A stretch of 64,000 nt of DNA from Paraburkholderia hayleyella (lineage in GTDB: Bacteria > Pseudomonadota > Gammaproteobacteria > Burkholderiales > Burkholderiaceae). The position numbers and the translations under genes are program-made. This document shows, one piece after another, positions 43,846 through 52,722 of this stretch. The notes under the pieces were generated by a model that ran no database searches, was not told the DNA's origin, and saw only the letters and a list, made by a program, of their open reading frames with translations. The stretch spans positions 806,001 through 870,000 of the forward strand of contig NZ_QPES01000001.1 in NCBI RefSeq assembly GCF_009455685.1, given 5' to 3'. Positions within the stretch are counted from its first letter, which is position 1. Each line of letters starts with the position of its first letter.

Positions 43846-44934
43846 TTATTTAATAGATTCTGCTAATTTTTTGGTGGCTTGGTAAAATCTTGGGGGATTT
43901 GAAAAATAAACCATCCCGGTTAAAAAGTCGTGATAAATAGAGAAAACGCCAAGTGACATGATTTGTGCAAGGTTGATGGCAAAACGATCAGATTTGCCGG
44001 TTTTATCTATATGAGATTTGTATTCATTTATTGCATTGGTAAATGACTTTTTAACGTCTCCAGTTTTGTAGTGCGTGTTTTGCATGCTTTTGACGAAAGA
44101 AATCGCTTCATTTAGAGTGTTTCTATATTTTTCTATATCGGCGATTTTAGGTTGGGTGAGTTTATTATCTAGATATCTTAAATAAGAAAAGAGAGGTTCT
44201 AAAATATTTTTTTCGGTGTTTGTATTTTTGTATTGCGTAATTAATCCGCAATAATCTCGACGGTTGTTTTCTGGTACCAGTGGCAATTTCTTTTGTTGAT
44301 CATAAATTTCATTTTTTATAATCAAATCGACCTGATCTTTAAGTTGCGTTAATGATTCTAGATGCAACAAGGCAGTGTCTGGGAGATGGAGCTTTACTTC
44401 TGATTGAATTTGAATTTCCTCGATTTTTGTTAATGCCTTATTTTTATGCTCAATAAATTTGCTCAGCAAATCCATTGACGTTCTCATTAGCTCTCTTGCT
44501 TTTGTATCGTGCTTGAACTTGCTCGTAGAAGAATTTTCTGTTTCTATTTTTTCAGACAAAATTTCTTCTTTATTTATTAAGGTTAGACCTGAAAAAATAG
44601 TTAAAAAATTAGGAAGATGTGTATTGATAATTTTGACGGTTTTAGCGCAATCGTCGTTAGATGGTGTTTCGGAAATAGGTGGAAAAGTAAAATTTACAAT
44701 TAAATTTTTGAATTGCTTTATGGCTGGCTCGGAGCGGCGGATATTTTCCTGATTACATAACGTATTATTGATTTTTATCGATTTAGGTTGAATAGTTTGC
44801 TGGACAATCCCCGTTTTTTTGGGGTCAACTTGAACATCGTCGTTGGTGTTCTGGTTGATGTGAGGCAGCGGAGTAACTTGGTTGTCAGGGGAGAGATACT
44901 GCTGGTATGAAGAGGAATTATGAATTGATGTCAT
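43846..44934 (-). CDS. Island paralogue D, unrecognised secreted-effector-like protein
   Basis: A 362-residue protein with a Ser/Tyr/Gln-rich N-terminus (MTSIHNSSSYQQYL) and a long helical, Lys/Glu-rich body. Mid block LLSKFIEHKN lies near residue 145. It is a clean example of the family domain: HYKTGDVKKSF at residue 288, NEY seven residues on, FAINLAQ, then YFSNPPRF at 343. Strong resemblance to paralogue C through the first block makes the family relationship clear. Function unknown. Confidence 0.78.
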   Translation of the reverse strand: MTSIHNSSSYQQYLSPDNQVTPLPHINQNTNDDVQVDPKKTGIVQQTIQPKSIKINNTLCNQENIRRSEPAIKQFKNLIVNFTFPPISETPSNDDCAKTVKIINTHLPNFLTIFSGLTLINKEEILSEKIETENSSTSKFKHDTKARELMRTSMDLLSKFIEHKNKALTKIEEIQIQSEVKLHLPDTALLHLESLTQLKDQVDLIIKNEIYDQQKKLPLVPENNRRDYCGLITQYKNTNTEKNILEPLFSYLRYLDNKLTQPKIADIEKYRNTLNEAISFVKSMQNTHYKTGDVKKSFTNAINEYKSHIDKTGKSDRFAINLAQIMSLGVFSIYHDFLTGMVYFSNPPRFYQATKKLAESIK

Positions 44935-45082
44935 ATTTAATGCATGTACCGATATAAAGAGAAGTCAAAAAATATCCTGACAGGCAGGAGCGAGTACTCA
45001 TACATCTTCGATGCGGAAAAACATTAACGGTTATTTATAAATTTGATCTGAAAAGTCGTTGATAAAGCGGCATTTGAGTAAC

Positions 45083-45112
45083 ATCCTGAACGGATTGGTT
45101 CCCGTTCAGGAT
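45083..45112. terminator. Strong stem-loop between paralogues E and D
   Basis: Eleven-base perfect arms (ATCCTGAACGG, 45083-45093, and CCGTTCAGGAT, 45102-45112) with an eight-base loop, about 85 bases beyond the stop of paralogue E. No T tract follows on the minus strand, so it could terminate transcription or protect a transcript end. Confidence 0.5.
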
Positions 45113-45194
45113 ATATGATATTTATTCGTCGCAGGATGTTTATTCAATTGCATGGAGTTTGTAGTGCGCCAGCAATTGAATAGCTAAATGAAAT

Positions 45195-46424
45195 TTAAAG
45201 ATCTTTGGAGAGGTTTATGAATTTCATAGGTCTGGAGTAAGAGACAAAATCACTTAATGACCCGGTGGCAAGCAAAAATGAAAGCAGTGCGGCGGTTTGA
45301 GCGAAACGAATAGTCCATTCATGACGTGGTGCTCCATTATTCAAATATAACTTGTAATTTATAAGTGAGGTTTCAAATTCTAGTTTGATATCTTTAGTTG
45401 AAAGATGGAGCCGCTTTAGCTCGTCGATAGCCTTATTCAGATTTTCTTTATAAGCTCTGAGCTTTTCAAGCAGCTCTCCACGACTAAGGCTAGAGAAATC
45501 TGGAAAATACGGTTTCAAGGCTGTGGGTAATTCAGTCAAAGTGGAATTGTGAGTGTAATATGAGATGCAGGAGGAAAATTCTACTTGTAATCGAATTAAA
45601 CAATCCTTTATCGAAATAAAATCATTTGGAAGATGAAGATTCCAATATGAATTCATTTTCTCAATTCTGCTTTTCAAGTTGTTTTCCGCGAGGATGTGAC
45701 GTCGAAGAAATTTGAGCGCGGTTTGGTATAGATCGTAAGCAGGGGTCAATTTTTTAGGTGCGTTTTGAGTTTCTATTTTGTTATGTAAAAACAGTTCTTG
45801 AAAGGCCTTAATTTTTTCATTATCTAGTGTTTTTCGGATAATTTCTGCATTATCAAACTGCTCCTGGCGGAGTAGTTTGTTTTCAGTATTTGACTGGACT
45901 GGATTTTGACTGGATTGAATAGAGCCAAGTATTTCATTGAAATTGATGAAATTAAAAATGGGTGTGTCTTTTTCAAATTTATTACTGTGAGTATATTCAA
46001 GCTCGGGGAATTTTGTGAATTCAGCGATAAACTTGTTCAGATCAAGTGACTGTTGGAGATGTGTATTGACAACGCTTACGTTTTTATTGGGTGAGATAGG
46101 AGGCGGTTCAGTTTGAATACTGTTTTTAGATTCAATTGTAGTCTTAAATTTATTGCCGGGATGAAGTAGTGGGTCGTTAAAATTCGATTCCGGAAAGGTT
46201 TCAGTTTTAAACTCAATTGAGTTGGAAGAAGAATCGCTTGCTTTTTCGTTAAATGGCTTTGGTTGAATAAATTGAGTGTGGTGGGCGGTTGAATTTTTAG
46301 GATTTTCAATCTGTTGAACAGACGGGTTTTGACCAACGGGATATGATATTTCCTGGTTAATTTGATAAATATTCGTCGTCGACGACGATGGGGAAATACT
46401 CTGGAAGGAGGAATTCTTTGACAT
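45195..46424 (-). CDS. Island paralogue E, unrecognised secreted-effector-like protein
   Basis: The ATG at 46424 gives 409 residues beginning MSKNSSFQSISPSSSTT, like the starts of the other members. The frame is open to 46658, but that extension is Cys/Arg-rich and unlike the family. Residues 1-130 are Ser/Asn/Gln-rich and the rest is helical. The family block is HLSTKDIKLEF at residue 340, with NY seven residues on and SYSRPMKF at 395. It also keeps a RFAQ element like the LAQ of paralogue D. Function unknown. Confidence 0.74.
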   Translation of the reverse strand: MSKNSSFQSISPSSSTTNIYQINQEISYPVGQNPSVQQIENPKNSTAHHTQFIQPKPFNEKASDSSSNSIEFKTETFPESNFNDPLLHPGNKFKTTIESKNSIQTEPPPISPNKNVSVVNTHLQQSLDLNKFIAEFTKFPELEYTHSNKFEKDTPIFNFINFNEILGSIQSSQNPVQSNTENKLLRQEQFDNAEIIRKTLDNEKIKAFQELFLHNKIETQNAPKKLTPAYDLYQTALKFLRRHILAENNLKSRIEKMNSYWNLHLPNDFISIKDCLIRLQVEFSSCISYYTHNSTLTELPTALKPYFPDFSSLSRGELLEKLRAYKENLNKAIDELKRLHLSTKDIKLEFETSLINYKLYLNNGAPRHEWTIRFAQTAALLSFLLATGSLSDFVSYSRPMKFINLSKDL

Positions 46425-46696
46425 AGTTTTAGAGAATTTTAAATGATGAAAACTAGGCGTTGCATCATGACAGACGTCGGACGCACAAAGCTCCATTTTT
46501 TTTACAGTGAAATGTGAGCTACCGCTTGCCGAAAGTAATGAAAGAAGTTGCGACGCGCGTACGCGTAACACGAGTGCTGAGTAACACGCTGGACGAGTTA
46601 GTTCCGTCCTGATGTAAGCAAACTGGGGTGCCATCGAGGTTCCTTGGCGGGATGGCACATTGAGCAGACAGGCTGAGCAATAAAAAATGACGAGCG

Positions 46697-47722
46697 CTAG
46701 GACAGCTCAAGGGATAATTTGATAAATTCTATCCGCTTTGAATACTCGGTTGAATATTTCAAATAATTTTGATGGGTCACCACACAGCCAAGAATAATCA
46801 ACTGGGAAAATTTAATGACGTCTGGATTTCTATTTTTTTTAGGTATCTTTAGATATTTATGTAATTCTTTTTTTAAAGCTACTTTAAAACTGCCTGAATG
46901 AATTTTCAGTTTTTTGATTTTCGAAAGTGCCTTTGTGATGGAGCGTTCTCGGACCATGTTATTTTTTAGATCGTAAAGAGCGGTTGCTTCGTCGCCAGAT
47001 TTTCTGTATTTAAAAAAAACATCGGAATTGGGAATAGTATTTTCAGAAATATTGCTGGGTTGAATAGGTTCGCTTGATAGATATAGGTAATAATATGTAT
47101 TGTATTCGAAATTTATATGGTCAATCAACGCTTTGGCAGCCTTTAATCCTCCTTCTATTTGGGCTAGAGAGGGTAGCGGTTCGATCGATTCAATAAAATC
47201 TATCTCATGTTCGTGCAGAATATTTTCAATCTGATTTTTCCCGGCAAGGAAATGCCGGTAAAGCTTGGTTGATGCCTCGAGTAAATGATGATCTGCTTCT
47301 GAAAGCTCGGAAAAAAGAGGCGCGCCAAATTTAAGGTTTCCTGCTTCAGGATTATTTTTATCCAGGCCGAAATATTCAATAAAACTTGTTTCTAGATAAG
47401 GAATTGAATTTTCGAGAATTTCAGTATCGATTTCGTTGATGGATAAATCTAATGATGGAAAAATAAATTGGTTAAAAGCAGTGGGGAAATCCGGGGGGAG
47501 CGTCGTAAAAGATGTTGCGACATTATATTCCGGAATTTCACATGAAACATTGCTGGAATTTAGTGGGGTTGTTGCTGTGATCTGGGGGTGATGATGGATC
47601 TGATTATCGAGTTTATTGTCGAAATCAAATTTTGAAGATTGATTGCTATTTATATCGGAAGATGTCAGTGAGAATGAAACCTTGCGACGGGGCGAGTTTG
47701 GATTTATGCGAGGGCTGAACAT
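46697..47722 (-). CDS. Island paralogue F, unrecognised secreted-effector-like protein
   Basis: ATG 47722 gives 341 residues starting MFSPRINPNSPRRK. A start at 47767 would add 15 very hydrophobic residues and cannot be excluded. Residues 1-70 are polar and low in complexity; the rest is helical. Mid block KLYRHFLAGKN matches FYRFLVAEKN of paralogue A and is preceded in both by an LF-E segment. The family block is KIHSGSFKVAL at residue 273, with Tyr seven residues on and EYSKRIEF at 326. It is the promoter-proximal member of the row. Function unknown. Confidence 0.74.
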   Translation of the reverse strand: MFSPRINPNSPRRKVSFSLTSSDINSNQSSKFDFDNKLDNQIHHHPQITATTPLNSSNVSCEIPEYNVATSFTTLPPDFPTAFNQFIFPSLDLSINEIDTEILENSIPYLETSFIEYFGLDKNNPEAGNLKFGAPLFSELSEADHHLLEASTKLYRHFLAGKNQIENILHEHEIDFIESIEPLPSLAQIEGGLKAAKALIDHINFEYNTYYYLYLSSEPIQPSNISENTIPNSDVFFKYRKSGDEATALYDLKNNMVRERSITKALSKIKKLKIHSGSFKVALKKELHKYLKIPKKNRNPDVIKFSQLIILGCVVTHQNYLKYSTEYSKRIEFIKLSLELS

Positions 47723-49085
47723 ATGATATAAATAAAAAAAGATTATGAAAAAAACAATCGGATGCATAGCTCATGACAAGGTGACAAATACAGTACGCTA
47801 TCGGTTGGGTAAAGGCATCTGAATGGGTGTTCTTCAGTTAATTTTATCAATTATGTCGCCTGTTAAATTAATTCACATATTTCCAAATTTTGGCCAGCTT
47901 AAATAAAATGCAAAATTTGTGTCGTAGAGGATAAGTCATATTATTCACGACACGGTATTAAAAACCTGTTTAGTCTAACCTGACAAATCGCCATGGAGAA
48001 ATGACCTTGTTTACACGGCTTGCGTAACGTCAGCGGTTAATTGGTTCCAACCTGGATTCATTGTTGTGCTATTTCCGGCGCGCCTGGCGCGCCTATTACC
48101 CAGAACGATATGCGGCATGACTATGTGACATGAGGCTTGGCACGGTATGCCTTCAGGACAGCTGCCACAAGTCTCGAACCTAACACAGGCACTCCAGGAT
48201 GTGTGATGCACCGAAGTTTGCCACGATGATTTTTAGAAGAATTGCTCTTTAGTTGCCCAACCCGCGCATCCTCTTTGCCCAGATATAGCTTGCGTGCTGT
48301 CGGCACATCGGGCGTCATGGCTGCTAGCTAAACCCGTCGCGGAATAACCCGGTCAGGACGCATGCATCGTTAAGAGCGGCTAGATACGATGGAATAACTT
48401 AGGTATTTCATACCACCGGGGTTGCTTCGGAACAATGCAGGAATGGCGAGAACGCTATAAATATCATTAGTGAAAGAATTTGTTACGAGACGATAAATTC
48501 AATTTATGCGTTTTGGGAAATAAATGAGTAAATCGGTCGTCAATTTCTAGGAATTTTCTGAGAGAAAAATCCCGTTGCTTAAATAAAAAATGACTGCCGA
48601 CGTGTGATGAAGTATTTTTTTGATATGAGATATCTGCTATCTGGCTTATATTAAAAGGACTCCGCCTATTATTGAGATAACTGTGGGTGTTGCTTATATT
48701 GGAATGGATTGGTTTTATCTTCCTAATTTACTAAGACTGGTTGAGACGCTAGTAGTCATGCTGCATTTAATATGGGACGTAAATCGTTACAAATAATGAG
48801 ATGTGATGGGCTTCGCTTTTTTCTGGATCAATGTTTGAATTTGGGTTGTCAATGCTTGAGGTAAGTTCCGAGTCTGCTGGAGTCTGTTATTTAATCAGGT
48901 TCTATGAAGCGATATTTTCCGGGAAGAGACGCTGGAGATGGTTTGAGTTTGAAATAATGCTGATTATTGTTTTTGATATCACTTTTGGTCAGCCCGCCAG
49001 CATGCGTTTGTTGTCTGTTGTCAAGCAGCTGGATCTCATGATTTAAAAATATTTTCGATGTCTGTAATTTATTCAGAGTGAAATC
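47723..49085. other. 1.36 kb stretch without a supported gene
   Basis: Most of it is AT-rich. Within it, about 48,000-48,370 is visibly richer in GC than its surroundings and carries overlapping minus-strand frames of 65-66 codons (48121-48318, 48011-48211). Their translations resemble no family I know, so this may be the remnant of a decayed gene or mobile element. A 71-codon plus-strand frame at 48831-49046 has no ribosome site. No tRNA, terminal inverted repeat or transposase motif was seen. Confidence 0.5.
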
Positions 49086-50396
49086 ATGTTTGAGAGAAAT
49101 TATGGAAAGAAAAAAATTGCAGTCATGTTAACGGGGTCGTTGAATAAATATGATTATGAATATGCGCGTTGTACACAATCACTTCAGTTTTTACTCGAGG
49201 ATTGGGCGGTATCGTATTTCGCGGTATTGCGTGAGGAATTTGCGCAGCCGGATGTGCTAACAGGTCTTAGGGCTGCCATTCGAGGTATCGAGATAATTAT
49301 CGTTCCAGCCATTGAAACAGAAATAGCATTGAGAAATTTATCCGCTTTGCCGATAGACTCCGCACTGCTGGTGATGTGGCATGAAATAGCCTATGGCGCG
49401 GAGAAAATACCTGATTTATTGCAGTATGAATGGGTCATGCGCACGCGTTACGACATATTTTTTCATCATCAGTATCTTCCAGAATTAAATGGTAACGATC
49501 GTGATATTTGGCTACCTGGACAAATGAGCTGGTCGGGTTCGAATGACATGATTTGTGTGGGTGCACCAAAAGAATTTTTGCAGTATGCACAAACTTTTCA
49601 GCGAATAAAATATATTGTCGCGGTAGAAGGTATCGTTGTGCCAGAAGCAGTATTGGCGAGATCGCTCGCGCTTGCCGAATTGCGTGAAAAACGGCTGGAA
49701 ATGCGCTTTATTATTTATTGCGCTGCCTTGCATTCACAAATGAGCGATAACCAGTTGCGCATACTGGCGGATCGTGACCCAAGCCTGTCGGCATATAAAA
49801 CAGGTAGGCCGGAAGATACGACTGAAGCGCGAAAAAACTACATTGAAATGATTAGGGCGATAACGGGACGGGATGCACTTTTTCCATTGCATGAAACGGA
49901 ACATGCGGGGTTTAATTTTTATCCAGTCGAAATTGACGTTCGTGATGGCAGTGGTTTTCGCTGGCTAGGGTTGCATGGGCACTTGAACCGGCCATTAAAC
50001 CAGCTCGCAGTGGGTATTTCATTTCGAATTAATTATTTTGTAGTGGGCTGGAATTTATCTAGCTTGACTGTTCTGGTAGAGGGTATACCCGTCTTACTCG
50101 AAATCAGCTCAATGGATTCTTTTGGTCGCCTGCTGGTTTTTGGCCGGTTTAATCATGTGCCGTTGCGTCGCCCGTGGAGCAAGATCGGCTTTTCATCAAA
50201 GCATCTGGTAGTGCCGTCGTCCCTGGATGGGAGCCATGAAGATCATCGAGCGCTCTCCGTTGCGATAAGCGATTTTCGGGTGATTGAATTACTGGCAGGG
50301 GAGCTGCAGAGGGTTGCCGATACGGTCAGCAAACAGCCATTCGGTGAAAATGATGCAGATGAAAAAATCGCCTCATCGTGCGATAAAGGATATTAA
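49086..50396 (+). CDS. Putative glycosyltransferase-like protein
   Basis: The 436-residue product starts IAVMLTGSLNKYDYEY after a short basic leader. It contains VMRTRYDIFF, WLPGQMSWSGSNDMICVGAP and a following EFLQYAQTF. The combination of an R-x-R-x-D element with a later NDM and a Tyr/Phe-rich helix recalls poorly characterised polysaccharide glycosyltransferases. I cannot name a family. The C-terminal 130 residues form a separate beta-rich part (FYPVEIDVRDGSGFRWLGLH). GAGTG precedes the ATG. It lies inside the AT-rich island, opposite in direction to the paralogue row, and is followed by a nucleotidyltransferase-like gene, which supports a role in glycan synthesis. Confidence 0.6.
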   Translation: MFERNYGKKKIAVMLTGSLNKYDYEYARCTQSLQFLLEDWAVSYFAVLREEFAQPDVLTGLRAAIRGIEIIIVPAIETEIALRNLSALPIDSALLVMWHEIAYGAEKIPDLLQYEWVMRTRYDIFFHHQYLPELNGNDRDIWLPGQMSWSGSNDMICVGAPKEFLQYAQTFQRIKYIVAVEGIVVPEAVLARSLALAELREKRLEMRFIIYCAALHSQMSDNQLRILADRDPSLSAYKTGRPEDTTEARKNYIEMIRAITGRDALFPLHETEHAGFNFYPVEIDVRDGSGFRWLGLHGHLNRPLNQLAVGISFRINYFVVGWNLSSLTVLVEGIPVLLEISSMDSFGRLLVFGRFNHVPLRRPWSKIGFSSKHLVVPSSLDGSHEDHRALSVAISDFRVIELLAGELQRVADTVSKQPFGENDADEKIASSCDKGY

Positions 50397-50553
50397 CAAT
50401 GCCGGGCAAAAATCAGGACATTGAACAAATGTTTTAAAGATAATCCGGATGGAAAATTAATCTGTTGTACCGTTGCTGGTTAAACATGAAGGACTGTGTT
50501 GGCGACGGAGATATACATAGGTTTGTATCATTAAGTTCGTTAATGAGGATGAG

Positions 50554-51318
50554 ATGTTAAATATCGTTATTACAATGGCTGGAAGTGGGAATAATTTTAC
50601 AAAAGAAGGCTATGCTACTCCTAAGCCACTGATTCCGCTAAAGGGTATTCCGATGATACGTGTCGTGATTAATAACTTACGTCCGGCATGTGAACATCAG
50701 TTTATTTTTATTTGTCAGAAAGCCGATGTTGAGCAATATGGCCTGGCAGAAAAGCTCGAACAGTGGGCTCCTGGCTGTCGTGTGATTGGTATTGATGGGT
50801 TAATGGAAGGTGCCGCATGTGCGGTGCTGGCTGCAAGAGAATTTATTACGCCCGCTGAACCATTGATGATTGCAAATGGCGATCAATATGTTGATGTCGA
50901 CATTAACGATTATCTGGCGGATATGTCGAAGGATGGCCGGGATGGCATGATTATGACGATAACCTCTAGCCAGCCAAAATGGCAATTTTTCTGTTCGATG
51001 TCGGAAAATATCGTGACGAACGTCACTGAAAAACAGATTGTTCCCGCTGAGGCTGCGGTGGGCATCTATAATTTTCGCAAGGGAGGCGATTTTATCAAGG
51101 CTGTCACCTCGATGATTAAAAGAAAACATAAAGCGCATGGTGAATATTATGTTGCGCTGGCTTATAACGAGATGATCCGGAAAGGTGCGCGGATTGGGAT
51201 TCACAATATTGGCCAGGAAGCGGCTGGCATGTATGGGCTGGGTATTCCAGAAGAACTGGATTTATTTTTATCGCTTCCTGTTTGCTCGCGGGCGCTGGAG
51301 AACATGAAATGGGCGTGA
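50554..51318 (+). CDS. Sugar nucleotidyltransferase-like protein (NTP_transferase fold)
   Basis: A 254-residue protein with the nucleotidyltransferase order of motifs: IVITMAGSGNNF, YATPKPLIPLKGIPMI, then MIANGDQYVDVD for metal binding, and a C-terminal EYYVALAYNEMI. The usual arginine of GxGxRF is replaced by Asn (GSGNNF), which may change or weaken activity. GAGGATGAG precedes the ATG. It should make an activated sugar if active. Its neighbour at 49086 is a possible glycosyltransferase 158 bases upstream. Confidence 0.8.
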   Translation: MLNIVITMAGSGNNFTKEGYATPKPLIPLKGIPMIRVVINNLRPACEHQFIFICQKADVEQYGLAEKLEQWAPGCRVIGIDGLMEGAACAVLAAREFITPAEPLMIANGDQYVDVDINDYLADMSKDGRDGMIMTITSSQPKWQFFCSMSENIVTNVTEKQIVPAEAAVGIYNFRKGGDFIKAVTSMIKRKHKAHGEYYVALAYNEMIRKGARIGIHNIGQEAAGMYGLGIPEELDLFLSLPVCSRALENMKWA

Positions 51319-51356
51319 TTTTAACGAGATCTTGCTAATGGTTTGCATAATTCGTG

Positions 51357-51379
51357 CAGTGCGAATGAGGTTCGCACTG
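51357..51379. terminator. Hairpin between convergent genes
   Basis: Nine-base perfect arms CAGTGCGAA/TTCGCACTG (51357-51365, 51371-51379) with a five-base loop, between the ends of the nucleotidyltransferase-like gene and the OTU-like gene. Probably a bidirectional terminator. Confidence 0.65.
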
Positions 51380-51398
51380 GCGCACTGGGATAGAGAGC

Positions 51399-52543
51399 TT
51401 AGTCAAGAGAGGTTTTAGGCAAAAACCCTTCAAAGTGAGTTTCGCAGTTAAGTACCGGAACGATAATAGAGTCACCGCGCTCGAAGATAAAAGTCGAATT
51501 TATATGATTTTCAATGTAGGGAGGATTGAGGCTTTCTGAAAAAAGCCGATCTGGAATAACTTCTATGTGATTGATGGTTAAATTAATTTTAAACTCTTCG
51601 GCGATCATCTCGATCAGAGTTTTTCCATGCTCTTCCGTAATTCCAAGATTATTTTCGGCTAGCTCCGGAAATTTCTCATTGAGTCGCCTACGGAAATCAT
51701 TGACATAATCTTCACGAGATTTCTGCAAGGTGCCTGAGTTTTTAAAAAGGCAGATTAGATGCTCGACTATCGATATGATCAGGCAATTATTTTTTGTTTT
51801 CCCTGATTCGTGGGTTCCGCCATTATTGGTAAAATGAGTCAATCCTTTTTTTGCAAAAATTTCAATGGTTTTTTCCCGCGAGAAAGCAATGGATGAGGCC
51901 TGCATCTCTCCAATTGAGGCCTCTTTCTGGCTAATTTCCAGGACTTTCTGGAATAACTCGTCATCCCCCGGTATTCGGCGTAGGGATCAACGGGTACATA
52001 ACTTAGGCTATCAGAAATATCATCTTTGTTAAAAGACGATGAGTTTTCGCTGATTTCTGCCAAAATTTGTGAATTTTGCAGCTGTATGATTTTTTCTTTT
52101 AATTTCTCATGTGAAAACTGCAGCATGGCATTCTCTTCATGAAAAAGATCGTCTGGAATTTCTTTATTTTGATCGAAAGCATATTCCATGAGCAAGCTTA
52201 ATTCGTTTTCGCTGAAATTGAATTTTTCTGTTTCTTGCGTATTTTCCAGCAGGCTTTTGATTATGCCGAATTTAAGTGCTGCTTGATTGCTTTTGGATAA
52301 TTCTTCTGTATTATTGGATTTGATAGCATTTTTTTGAGCCGAATGGCTGTATGCTATGTAATTGGGCGTGGAAATGTCATTGATTTGACAGGGGTAATTG
52401 AGAGCGGACTCAGAGCCAGGTGTGGTGATGAATACCTTTTTGCCACCGAGCTTGCCATTTTCGAGGTTGGCGCGCTTATTCAAAGCGTTTGTTACTTTAT
52501 TAATAGCGACGCTTGCTCTTAATGTTCCTGAATCTAATAACAT
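51399..52543 (-). pseudogene. Frameshifted gene for an OTU-like cysteine protease, effector-like
   Basis: Two minus-strand frames (52543 down to about 51965, and about 51965 down to 51399) join into one protein of about 380 residues. The break is at a G5 run (51965-51969 on the plus strand as CCCCC). With one more G the sequence runs SYVPVDPYAEYRGDDELFQK and stays open. The C-terminal half has NNCLIISIVEHL, RREDYV-like and FRRRLNEKFPELAEN helices, IAEEFKINLTI, and a closing NCETHFEGFLP. This order (Cys-Leu start of helix, late beta strands, His-Phe near the end) resembles OTU-type deubiquitinases. The N-terminal half is Ser/Asn/Glu-rich. The OTU reading is inference; no database search was possible. 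Confidence 0.6.
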
Positions 52544-52722
52544 GATTGATATGAATCTAAAAAATAATCGTTTATAAGCTGTTAAGTTTGAAAGCAGTAA
52601 AGATAGTGAAATCTCGCCGCAGGTACAGTCTGAGTAACAATCGAGAGGAAATGGTTCATTGTTTAGTGCGGGGTGGCGGGATGGCAGGGCGCGATTTTTG
52701 CCATGTGAGCCTCGCGCTACCT

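Noticed and set aside
39949..47722. hrpII-box-like TTCG-N16-TTCG elements before the effector-like genes
   Set aside because: Scanning the upstream regions of paralogues A and D gave no pair of TTCG at the required distance; the others were not checked exhaustively.
48831..49046. 71-codon plus-strand frame as a small gene
   Set aside because: No ribosome site, no recognisable pattern, and AT-rich surroundings make it indistinguishable from chance.
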